From CAYZPE01 sp046050145 (GTDB taxonomy: Bacteria > Patescibacteriota > Minisyncoccia > Phycocordibacterales > CAYZPE01), in assembly GCA_046050145.1 (NCBI GenBank), contig JBJOQC010000011.1, positions 1 to 15,399 on the forward strand: DNA of 15,399 bases, read 5' to 3'. A program made the translations under genes and the position numbers. Position 1 is the stretch's first letter. Each line of letters starts with the position of its first letter. Of the stretch, positions 8,401 through 13,964 are shown in pieces. The notes under the pieces were generated by a model. It did not search any database. It was not told the origin of the DNA and saw nothing but the letters and a program-made list of their open reading frames with translations.

Positions 8401-9093
8401 CTTTTCAAGATCAAGATTTTTGAAAATATTGTATACAGCTTCTGCACCAATACCCGCTTCAAAAAGCGTAGAGTATTTTACTGAATATGTGTGATACAAC
8501 ACTTCGTCAAGCACACCACCCTCTTGAATACTTTCAATTTCACGCTTTGTTTCAAGCAAAAGATCCTTAAGCTTTTCTTTATCACCCTCATTATTAATTG
8601 ACTTTATCTTTGTCTTAAATTCTCCATCAAGATCCTTAAGGATTCGAGATCGTTCATCTTCGTTTACAACAGTAATGATGTATCCAGCAAAATAAACAAC
8701 TTTTTCAACATCTCCTGCAGGAATACCAAGTACAAGAGAAATTCTTGAAGGAAGACTTCGGAGGAACCAAATATGAGAAACAGGAGCAGCGAGATCAATG
8801 TGACCCATTCGTTCTCGACGAACAATTGAGCGTGTTATTTCAACTCCACATTTTTCACACACAATTCCCTTATATCGAATACCTCGATATTTTCCACAGT
8901 AACATTCATAATCCTTATCTGGACCAAAGATTTTTTCATCAAACAAACCACTCTTTTCACTTCTTTGAGTTCGGTAGTTGATTGTTTCTGGCTTCGTAAC
9001 CTCACCATGAGACCATTCTTTAATTCGCTCAGGAGAAGCGAGTTTTATCGAGATTGTCTCAAAGTCATGTTGTGATTGTATGTTCTTATTCAT
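5440..9093 (-). CDS. rpoC: DNA-directed RNA polymerase subunit beta-prime (RpoC)
   Basis: Catalytic subunit of RNA polymerase. It has 1217 residues, a compact form without large lineage-specific insertions. The N-terminal zinc ribbon uses C64, C66, C79 and C82 (CYCGKYRG ... VCEKCGVEI). The clamp and rudder region reads into GKRVDYSGRSVIVVGPEL, and the active-site metal loop NADFDGD has Asp499, 501 and 503. The bridge-helix and trigger-loop region includes TIEFPILSCSKEGLTPIEYF and THGSRKGLADTALNTAKAGY. The second zinc site is EDDCGT plus CKTLRGVCVKCYG. A C-terminal VGRLVPAGTGF segment is also present. It starts 29 nt after the rpoB stop with an A-rich spacer and no Shine-Dalgarno. Together with rpoB it defines the polymerase core. 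Confidence 0.99.
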   Translation of the reverse strand: MNKNIQSQHDFETISIKLASPERIKEWSHGEVTKPETINYRTQRSEKSGLFDEKIFGPDKDYECYCGKYRGIRYKGIVCEKCGVEITRSIVRRERMGHIDLAAPVSHIWFLRSLPSRISLVLGIPAGDVEKVVYFAGYIITVVNEDERSRILKDLDGEFKTKIKSINNEGDKEKLKDLLLETKREIESIQEGGVLDEVLYHTYSVKYSTLFEAGIGAEAVYNIFKNLDLEKLAVTLDSQLEKAGSLDVEKINKRLSLIRGMIKNNIRPEWMFLTRIPVIPPALRPMVALDGGRYATSDVNDLYRRVINRNNRLKKLKEIMAPDVILRNEKRILQEAIDALIDNSIRHGSAAPAQGSQAQRRALKSLADNLKGKRGLLRGNLLGKRVDYSGRSVIVVGPELHLDQCGLPKHMALELFRPFVISELLKKELAYNIRGAGKLIDDGIPEVWAILEDVIRGKYVLLNRAPTLHRLGIQAFRPVLIEGNAIQVHPLVCTAFNADFDGDQMAVHVPLSKEAQLEAKEIMASDKNLLKPGSGDPSISAKMLDIILGCFWMTRILPGEKGEGKIFTSPQEAMLARDFGEVSYRANIKVLAPQTPKFGDQAGKVIETSVGRIMFNNIFPADYPFINGEIERKKMTVLIDDFIERYGIESIPGILDKVKEFGFKYATHSGVTWGIDDVKIPQGKYEVIKKAQVKAAEVLEQYNTGLLSQEERLRKNIEIWHAAKGDVEKLIPETLGTRGSVHDMVKSGARGSLSQITQMAGMKGLIQNTAGETIEFPILSCSKEGLTPIEYFITTHGSRKGLADTALNTAKAGYLTRKLFDVAQDVVVLEDDCGTKEGITLRRESASGIEVSISKIVKGRFLAADVKDTQGKVIFKKDHFLAKQDALILDKENVSEVYVRSPLACKTLRGVCVKCYGSDLGKNKIVDLGEAVGTVAAQSIGEPGTQLTMRTFHAGGTASVGGDITAGLPRAEEVFEKRKPKNPAVVSHVDGTVSDVKIMGREKIISVLPAEGSKGKAATDIEYVAHYHRTILVKPGDTVKKGDLLTDGSANIDELFKYAGKEKAQNYIIREISKLYELQGESVSRKHIEIIIKQMFSRRRITEAGDASFSRGDVVELAQLEKINEEVKARGGEIAKADAIVMGIAEVALSRRSVLSAASFQHTTRVLINSALRGYQDDLVGLKENVIVGRLVPAGTGFKGSMKHSLIESLKNNNQNI

Positions 9094-9122
9094 GATATTT
9101 TTTGAAATGCTAATAATTAAGA

Positions 9123-12100
9123 TTACGAATTTGACTCAGAAACATCTTCTTTCGACCTCTCCTTCCTTCTCAAATCAACATCAAGAGAAAGACCCTTCAT
9201 GTTGTTAATAAGCACATTAAATGACGCTGGTGCATTGAGCTCAGTAATTTCTTCTCCCTTAACAATTGCATCGAATGCAGCAGATCGTCCTGTAATATCA
9301 TCAGACTTAACAGTAAGCACTTCTCGAAGGTTGTATGCAGCTCCGTGACCCAAAAGTGCCCACACTTCCATTTCTCCAAATCTCTGACCTCCACCCTGAG
9401 CCTTTCCTCCAAGTGGCTGTTGAGTAATAAGTGAATAAGGACCAATTGATCGCATGTGAATCTTGTCTTCCACCATGTGGTGAAGCTTCAAGATATACAT
9501 ATATCCAATAGCAATTTTCTGATCAAAAGCCTCTCCAGTTCGTCCATCAAAGAGAATTGTTTTACCATCTTCACTGAAACCTGCTTTCTTAAGCTCATCT
9601 TTAATTTCATGTTCTGTCGCTCCTGCAAACGGAGGAACAATAGCCTGATAATTAAGGGTGTGTGCAGCAAGACCAAGGTGAAGCTCGAGAATTTGTCCCA
9701 AGTTCATACGAGAAGGCACACCAAGCGGTGTCAAAATAATATCTACCGGAGTACCATCTGGCATGTATGGCATATCCTCTTCAGGAAGAACTTTAGAAAT
9801 AACTCCTTTATTTCCGTGTCGTCCAGCAAGCTTATCTCCCACAGAAAGACTTCGAAGTTGGGCAATTTCAATATGGATTCTCTTGATGATTCCACTTTCA
9901 AGCTTGTCACCCTTTTCTCGAGAAAATACTTGTACCTTTACGATACGTCCTCGCTTACCATTTTCCATTCTCTTTGATGTATCTTTTACATCACGAGCCT
10001 TTTCACCGAAGAGTGATCGGAGTAGACGCTCTTCTGGAGTAAGTTGTGTCTCACCTTTTGGAGTAATCTTTCCAACAAGAATGTCTCCGGGACGAACTTC
10101 TGCTCCCACACGAATAATACCGTCCTCATCAAGATTTTTAAGTTTAGCTTCACCAACGTTTGGAATATCACACGTAGTAACTTCAGGTCCAAGTTTTGTA
10201 TCACGAACATTTACCACAAACTCTTCGAGATGGATTGAAGTAAATTTACTATTTTTAACAAGTCGCTCAGACACAATGATCGCATCTTCATAGTTTGAAC
10301 CTGACCATGACATAAACGCAATCAGTACGTTTTGACCAAGAGCCATTTCACCCTTATCTGAAGATGAAGTATCAGCAAGAAGAGCACCTTTCTTCACTTT
10401 GTCCCCTACAGAAACTACTGGTCGCTGATGAAATGCTGTAAATCCGTTTGTTCGAGAAAAAGTAACGAGAGTGTATGTATGCTCCTTACCCTTACTGTTC
10501 TTAACAACAACTTTTTTACCATCAACATGAGTCACAGTACCTTCTTCGAGAGCTGTAATAACTCTACCTGTGTCGAGAACCGCATGTTCAATACCTGTAG
10601 CAACAAGAGGTGCTTCTGGCACAATACATGGAGTTGCCTGCTTCTGCATGTTAGAACCCATGAGTGCTCGGTTTGCATCGTCATGATTCAAAAATGGAAT
10701 CATAGAAGTTGCAATAGAAAATGCTTGGTTTGTCGCAACATCAATATAATCAATCTCATCTCGAGAAACAACTGTAGGCTTACCATTTACACGCACCTCA
10801 ACTCTGTCTTCAAGGATCTTTCCTGATTCATCATAGAGAGTCGCAGCATGAGCAATCTTAAAGTTTTCTTCTTCGAGAGCATTTAGGTAATCAATTTCCT
10901 TAGTCACCTTACCGTTCTTAACCTTTGCATATGGAGTTTCGATCATGCCAAAGTCATTCACTCGTGCATATACAGAAAGACGTAAAATAAGACCGATGTT
11001 TGCACCTTCCGGTGTGTGAATTGGACAAAGTCTTCCGTAGTGTGAAGGGTGAACATCACGCACTTCAAAACCAGCGCGATTTCTATTCAAACCTCCCGGT
11101 CCAAGAGCAGACAAAGTTCTCAAGTGTTCAACTTCAGCAAGCGCATTTTCTTGCGCCATAAACTGTGACAACTGGTTTGTGGCAAAAAATTCTTTAATAC
11201 GAGCTTGGAGTGGCTTTGGACTAATAAACTGAACAGGCATAGTAACACTTGTCTCAATCGTAGACATTCTGTTTTGAATATTACGCTTGATTTGTGACAT
11301 ACCTACACGAATCTTTTGCTGAAGAAGTTCTCCAACGAAACGTACTCGTCGTGAACCAAGGTGATCAATATCATCAGGAGTTGCATCAGGAGTGTTATTA
11401 AGTAATGCAACATGACTAATGATTGTTACAAAATCATCAATCGAAAGAGTTCGTGTTTCAAGATCTTTTTTATCGAGACTCTTATTAAAACGCTTGTTAA
11501 ACCGAAAACGTCCTACTCGAGAGAGGTCATATCGCTCCTTATCAAAGAGAGCAAGAACGAAATCTCGAGCATTTTGAGCTGTGGCGAGGTCTCCATCTCG
11601 AAGTTTCTTGTGAATATCAATAAATGATTCATCAAGAGTTTTTGCTGTGTCTTTTGCAAGAGTCTTTTCAATTGCAACACGAGCATGTTCATCACCCTTG
11701 AAAAGTGAAAGGATTTCTTCATTGGTCTTTCCTCCAAAAGCGCGGAGAAGTGAAGTTACTGCAAACTTTCGCTTTCTGTCGATACGAACAAAAAATACTC
11801 CATCTGCATCAGTCTCTATTTCAATCCATACACCACGAGCAGGGATAATTTTCGCACCAAAATGCTTTTTATTTCGAACTTCTTGAGCAGTAAAGAATGC
11901 ACCAAATGATCGAGCGAGCTGTGGCACAATAACGCGCTCAATACCTCCAACAATAAATGTTCCGTGATTAGTCATCAAAGGAAAATCAGCAAGGAAGATT
12001 TCTTGCTCTTTTGATGTTTTAAGAGTTTGATTCTCTAGACGTACACGAACCTTGAGAGGAGCTTCGTATGACATCTTATTGTCCTTTGCATAGTACTCAT

Positions 12101-12341
12101 CGTACTTAGGCATGCCAAGTTCAAAACCAGTAAAATCAAGAGTGAATTTTTTACCAGAATAATCCTTTATTGAAGAGAATTCTTGAAATACTTCCTTGAG
12201 ACCCTCTTTAATAAGCCAGTCATATGAAGTGGTTTGTGTTTCCACCAAGTTTGGCATGTCTACAAGAGGTTCCTTGAAGCGACCGAAAAACTTCTTTTCG
12301 CGCTTTCCTGAAACAACACTTCGTTTTGTTGAAACTGCCAT
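9123..12341 (-). CDS. rpoB: DNA-directed RNA polymerase subunit beta (RpoB)
   Basis: Polymerase subunit forming the other half of the active cleft. It has 1072 residues, shorter than the Escherichia coli protein and without its large insertions. The rifampicin-region segment (about 387-414, QLSQFMAQENALAEVEHLRT, then LSALGPGG), RAGFEVRDVHPSHYGRLCPI (422-441), SGSNYEDAII, GDKLAGRHGNKGVISKVLPE and GKAQGGGQRFGEMEVWALL are all recognisable. Compared with E. coli, D516 is Ala396 and R529 is Thr409; CPIETPEG reads CPIHTPEG. It is the first gene of the probable rpoB-rpoC-dnaG-rpoD operon and has a leader of about 200 nt. The rplJ-rplL genes usually found upstream are absent. No Shine-Dalgarno precedes the ATG (TTTATACACATATG). 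Confidence 0.99.
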   Translation of the reverse strand: MAVSTKRSVVSGKREKKFFGRFKEPLVDMPNLVETQTTSYDWLIKEGLKEVFQEFSSIKDYSGKKFTLDFTGFELGMPKYDEYYAKDNKMSYEAPLKVRVRLENQTLKTSKEQEIFLADFPLMTNHGTFIVGGIERVIVPQLARSFGAFFTAQEVRNKKHFGAKIIPARGVWIEIETDADGVFFVRIDRKRKFAVTSLLRAFGGKTNEEILSLFKGDEHARVAIEKTLAKDTAKTLDESFIDIHKKLRDGDLATAQNARDFVLALFDKERYDLSRVGRFRFNKRFNKSLDKKDLETRTLSIDDFVTIISHVALLNNTPDATPDDIDHLGSRRVRFVGELLQQKIRVGMSQIKRNIQNRMSTIETSVTMPVQFISPKPLQARIKEFFATNQLSQFMAQENALAEVEHLRTLSALGPGGLNRNRAGFEVRDVHPSHYGRLCPIHTPEGANIGLILRLSVYARVNDFGMIETPYAKVKNGKVTKEIDYLNALEEENFKIAHAATLYDESGKILEDRVEVRVNGKPTVVSRDEIDYIDVATNQAFSIATSMIPFLNHDDANRALMGSNMQKQATPCIVPEAPLVATGIEHAVLDTGRVITALEEGTVTHVDGKKVVVKNSKGKEHTYTLVTFSRTNGFTAFHQRPVVSVGDKVKKGALLADTSSSDKGEMALGQNVLIAFMSWSGSNYEDAIIVSERLVKNSKFTSIHLEEFVVNVRDTKLGPEVTTCDIPNVGEAKLKNLDEDGIIRVGAEVRPGDILVGKITPKGETQLTPEERLLRSLFGEKARDVKDTSKRMENGKRGRIVKVQVFSREKGDKLESGIIKRIHIEIAQLRSLSVGDKLAGRHGNKGVISKVLPEEDMPYMPDGTPVDIILTPLGVPSRMNLGQILELHLGLAAHTLNYQAIVPPFAGATEHEIKDELKKAGFSEDGKTILFDGRTGEAFDQKIAIGYMYILKLHHMVEDKIHMRSIGPYSLITQQPLGGKAQGGGQRFGEMEVWALLGHGAAYNLREVLTVKSDDITGRSAAFDAIVKGEEITELNAPASFNVLINNMKGLSLDVDLRRKERSKEDVSESNS

Positions 12342-12342
12342 A

Positions 12343-12351
12343 TGTGTATAA
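12343..12351 (-). promoter_or_regulatory. DnaA-box consensus match TTATACACA before rpoB start
   Basis: On the minus strand TTATACACA fits the TTATNCACA consensus and ends 1 nt before the rpoB ATG. It may equally be part of an AT-rich translation start context, because dnaG has the near copy TTATACGCA at the same place. Confidence 0.25.
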
Positions 12352-12385
12352 AAATTAAGATAAAACCTTGTAATAAAATTGCCCC

Positions 12386-12423
12386 TAAAAACAAAAATAC
12401 ACCTTACGTACGTAAGGTATTTA
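12386..12423 (-). terminator. Terminator-like hairpin inside the rpoB leader
   Basis: ACCTTACGTACGTAAGGT (12401-12418) is a perfect 18-bp palindrome. In minus-strand RNA it forms a 7-bp stem with loop GUAC, extendable by AAAUA with UAUUU across a 2-nt bulge, followed by a U-rich tail (UAUUUUUGUUUUUAG). The start of rpoB lies about 45 nt downstream of the tail, so read-through must be allowed. This is the behaviour expected of an attenuator. Confidence 0.55.
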
Positions 12424-12437
12424 GATTCTCTTCTTCT

Positions 12438-12458
12438 TTATTTATGTAGATTAAGCAA
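12438..12458 (-). CDS. Possible 6-codon leader peptide in the rpoB leader
   Basis: On the minus strand AAGAGGAG (12472-12465) lies 6 nt before TTG CTT AAT CTA CAT AAA TAA. This is the best Shine-Dalgarno in the leader, better than anything before rpoB itself. The frame is very short and could be chance. It overlaps the 3' arm of the main leader hairpin, so translation would disturb that fold. Confidence 0.2.
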   Translation of the reverse strand: MLNLHK

Positions 12459-12547
12459 GTGAATCTCCTCTTAAGATCTTTGGCCACAAGACCCCTTAAA
12501 TTCACCACTTGAGCTGTCTTAACTCATTCCCGCAAGTAGTAAGGTCA

Positions 12548-12575
12548 AGTATACTTACAATCACAAAGATGTCAA
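12548..12575 (-). promoter_or_regulatory. Main promoter of the rpoB operon
   Basis: On the minus strand a perfect -35 TTGACA (12575-12570), a 16-bp spacer and TATACT (12553-12548). Predicted transcription start is near 12541. It is the strongest -35/-10 pair in the window and stands alone upstream of the four-gene rpoB unit. Confidence 0.78.
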
Positions 12576-12591
12576 GCGAGCAAATAAAAAC

Positions 12592-12600
12592 TGTGGATAA
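12592..12600 (-). promoter_or_regulatory. Perfect DnaA-box match TTATCCACA upstream of the rpoB promoter
   Basis: TTATCCACA reads on the minus strand and ends 16 bp before the rpoB -35 box. It directly follows the U-tract of the preceding gene's terminator. It is the second exact copy in the window; both are intergenic. Confidence 0.45.
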
Positions 12601-12630
12601 GAAAACCGCCCCTGCACGAGCAAAGACGGT
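12598..12630 (-). terminator. Intrinsic terminator after the 73-residue orphan
   Basis: On the minus strand ACCGTC (12630-12625) pairs with GGCGGT (12610-12605, one G-U), with an inner TGC-TCGT-GCA stem, followed by TTTTCTTAT. It begins 24 nt after the stop of the 73-residue gene and insulates the rpoB promoter from trmD transcription. Confidence 0.7.
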
Positions 12631-12654
12631 TCAATTTCAAAAAAAACACAAAGA

Positions 12655-12876
12655 TTACATCACAACAGGTTTACTCGGAACAAACTGTAGAAGAGTTGGG
12701 AGAATGGATTGAGGAAGCTCGCGAGCTTTCAAAGTACTCAAAACACTAAGCTGCTCCTCTGAAAGACTACTGAGATCAGCTTGTGTTTTAGCTGTATGCA
12801 GAATTGCCAAACGAGACTCTGTCTTCATAGCATTCCACCAGGGAGCTATTGAAATACGTATATAAACAAGAGACAT
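12655..12876 (-). CDS. Small hypothetical protein, 73 residues
   Basis: Not recognised. Support comes from context: AAAGGGGG lies 6 nt before the ATG, the frame fills the space between trmD (41 nt upstream) and an intrinsic terminator (24 nt downstream), and it is collinear with trmD. The N-terminus (MSLVYIRISIAPWWNAM) is hydrophobic and aromatic but too weak for a clear membrane segment. The middle (about 28-52) looks like a helix pair with acidic and Ser-rich character (ADLSSLSEEQLSVLSTLKAR). The C-terminus is LPTLLQFVPSKPVVM. No cysteines. It may be co-transcribed with trmD. A short non-conserved frame cannot be excluded. Confidence 0.55.
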   Translation of the reverse strand: MSLVYIRISIAPWWNAMKTESRLAILHTAKTQADLSSLSEEQLSVLSTLKARELPQSILPTLLQFVPSKPVVM

Positions 12877-12882
12877 ATATAA

Positions 12883-12890
12883 CCCCCTTT
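12883..12890 (-). promoter_or_regulatory. Ribosome binding site of the 73-residue gene
   Basis: AAAGGGGG on the minus strand lies 6 nt before the ATG at 12876. It closely resembles the AGAGGGGG of the small sigma gene and is the main evidence that this short frame is translated. Confidence 0.55.
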
Positions 12891-12917
12891 CAAGGAAATT
12901 TCTAGTCTGACAATACT

Positions 12918-13562
12918 CTATTTATTTCCCCTTCGCCACTCCTCTATTTTTTTATGATCTCCAGAAAGAAGAACTTTTGGCACCTTGTATTTTTTACCTT
13001 TATATTCAAAAACTTCAGGTCGTGTATATGAATCAGGTGAAGCTATACGAGACTCTTCTAAAGAATTTATATCTCCCAAAACCCCTTCTACCTGTCGAGA
13101 CATAACATCCACAATAAGCATTGCGGGGAGCTCTCCACCTGTAAGTACAAAAGGTCCAACAGAAACATCTTCTGTCTTAAATGCCTTTTTTACTCTTGAA
13201 TCAATACCTTCGTATCTTCCACAAACAATAATTATATCTGTGTATTTTTTAGTAGCCTTCTTTGCATACTCATTTGTAAATTGTGTTCCAGAAGGAGAAA
13301 GCCAGATAATTTTTGTCTTTTTTGGGCTTGAAATCGATTTTGCTTTTTCAATCGCAAGAATTACTGGTAAAGCTCGTACAACCATCCCCGGTCCACCACC
13401 ATAAGGCTTATCGTCAACTCGCTTTTTTACATCACTCTCGTAATCCTTTGGATCATAAAAATAAACACGGATTTTTTCATCTGATAGAGCCCTCTTTAAT
13501 ATTGATTCTCCCAAATACGATGTAAATGAATCTGGGAATAGTGTGATTATGTGAAAATTCAT
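12918..13562 (-). CDS. trmD: tRNA (guanine37-N1)-methyltransferase TrmD
   Basis: Methylates G37 of tRNAs using S-adenosylmethionine, which prevents +1 frameshifting. It has 214 residues, slightly short for the family because the C-terminal domain is trimmed. The SPOUT methyltransferase domain starts at FHIITLFPDSF (3-13). KPYGGGPGMV (52-61), CGRYEGIDSRV (114-124) and VGPFVLTGGELPAML (135-149) form the trefoil-knot cofactor site. SYTRPEVFEYKGKKYKVPKV (178-197) and LLSGDHKKIEEWR (198-210) complete the signature. The loop before YTRP reads SRIASPDS instead of the common GLLDCPH, so the Asp that serves as general base in well-studied TrmDs is not at its usual place. The ATG at 13562 has a -10-like TATAAG 7 nt upstream and no Shine-Dalgarno. 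Neither rimM nor rplS is adjacent. Confidence 0.97.
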   Translation of the reverse strand: MNFHIITLFPDSFTSYLGESILKRALSDEKIRVYFYDPKDYESDVKKRVDDKPYGGGPGMVVRALPVILAIEKAKSISSPKKTKIIWLSPSGTQFTNEYAKKATKKYTDIIIVCGRYEGIDSRVKKAFKTEDVSVGPFVLTGGELPAMLIVDVMSRQVEGVLGDINSLEESRIASPDSYTRPEVFEYKGKKYKVPKVLLSGDHKKIEEWRRGNK

Positions 13563-13567
13563 ATCGA

Positions 13568-13602
13568 AGCTTATAGCTGAAAGCTTATAGCTTTTAGCTT
13601 AA
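13568..13602. repeat. Five AGCT-headed heptad repeats at the trmD promoter
   Basis: Plus-strand units are AGCTTAT, AGCTGAA, AGCTTAT, AGCTTTT and AGCTTAA, an exact 7-bp period. Equivalently, AAGCTTATAGCT occurs twice 14 bp apart (13567-13578, 13581-13592). On the minus strand the repeat supplies two TATAAG hexamers (13575-13570 and 13589-13584). The nearer one lies 7 nt before the trmD ATG and could be its -10 box. Confidence 0.75.
13570..13575 (-). promoter_or_regulatory. Possible -10 box of trmD, leaderless spacing
   Basis: TATAAG on the minus strand, 7 nt before the trmD ATG, the same spacing as the better-supported rpsP promoter. No convincing -35 is present. A second TATAAG lies 14 bp further upstream. 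Confidence 0.4.
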
Positions 13603-13647
13603 AAAATCAAAAAACCCACAACGTGCGTTGTGGGTTTTTTGATTTTT
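13602..13647. terminator. Intrinsic terminator after khpA, 22-bp perfect inverted repeat
   Basis: Two 22-bp arms (13602-13623 and 13626-13647) are perfectly complementary around a TG loop. The GC part is CCCACAACG/CGTTGTGGG, flanked by A- and T-tracts on both sides. It begins 2 nt after the khpA stop and ends the rpsP-khpA transcript, so trmD needs its own promoter. It abuts the heptad repeat. Confidence 0.93.
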
Positions 13648-13649
13648 AT

Positions 13650-13964
13650 TTAAATCTTTAGATCTGCCATTGCTTCATCAACAGTTTTAGTTGCTGATTC
13701 AGATCGCTTTCCTCCTTCTGGTTCATTGATCTTCAAATTAACGCGAGCGTTATTCTTCATTCCAACAACCCGAAGAAGTGTTCTGATAGCCTTTGCAGTG
13801 TTACCTGATCGGCCAATGATCTTACCCATGTCGAGCGGGTTAACATCGAGAGTCATGAGAACTCCCATCTCATCAACAGTCCTTGTGATTTTTACATCAT
13901 TTGGATTATCGACAAGAGACTTTACTGTAAATTCTAGAAACTGTGTATCGTTTTCAGTAGACAT
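13650..13964 (-). CDS. khpA: KH-domain RNA-binding protein, KhpA/YlqC family
   Basis: Small RNA-binding protein; in Firmicutes KhpA pairs with KhpB and affects cell division and RNA stability. It has 104 residues, somewhat longer than the usual 75-90. The KH fold is marked by VLMTLDVNPLDMGKIIGRSG (35-54) with the RNA-binding GxxG loop GRSG at 51-54, followed by NTAKAIRTLLRVVGMKNNAR. The C-terminal tail (about 81-104) is charged and not part of the KH fold. Position next to rpsP matches the rpsP-khpA arrangement of many bacteria. It starts 97 nt after the rpsP stop without a Shine-Dalgarno (CATCCAAAATG). Confidence 0.93.
   Translation of the reverse strand: MSTENDTQFLEFTVKSLVDNPNDVKITRTVDEMGVLMTLDVNPLDMGKIIGRSGNTAKAIRTLLRVVGMKNNARVNLKINEPEGGKRSESATKTVDEAMADLKI

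Larger units (their letters stand above)
12342..12541 (-). promoter_or_regulatory. rpoB leader RNA, candidate attenuator
   Basis: Predicted 5' untranslated region of about 200 nt. On the minus strand GAGTTAAG (12525-12518) pairs with CTTAATC (12455-12449), and CAAGTG with CACTTG (12511-12506 with 12461-12456). The apical part has GGTCTT pairing with AAGATC around GTGGCCA. The segment AGATTC (12466-12461), which belongs to the 3' side of this hairpin, can instead pair with GAATCT (12428-12423), just before a terminator-like hairpin. The mutually exclusive pairings suggest a switch or attenuator. The fold was drawn by hand, and no known leader family was confirmed. Confidence 0.5.

Noticed and set aside
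9456..10293. Plus-strand open frames of 173 and 176 codons within rpoB
   Set aside because: They overlap each other and run antisense to conserved rpoB motifs; composition explained by the opposite strand.
12342..12541. Assignment of the rpoB leader to the known L10 leader family
   Set aside because: The general setting fits, but I could not match its defining sequence or kink-turn by eye, and rplJ is not adjacent.
1170..12600. Replication origin suggested by DnaA boxes
   Set aside because: The exact boxes are single and 11 kb apart, with no cluster, no AT-rich unwinding element identified beside them, and no dnaA or dnaN nearby.
12509..12712. 67-codon plus-strand frame upstream of rpoB
   Set aside because: It crosses the rpoB promoter, the terminator and the end of the 73-residue gene, and has no ribosome binding site.
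13568..13602. CRISPR-like array
   Set aside because: The units are 7 bp with no spacers; it is a simple tandem repeat.
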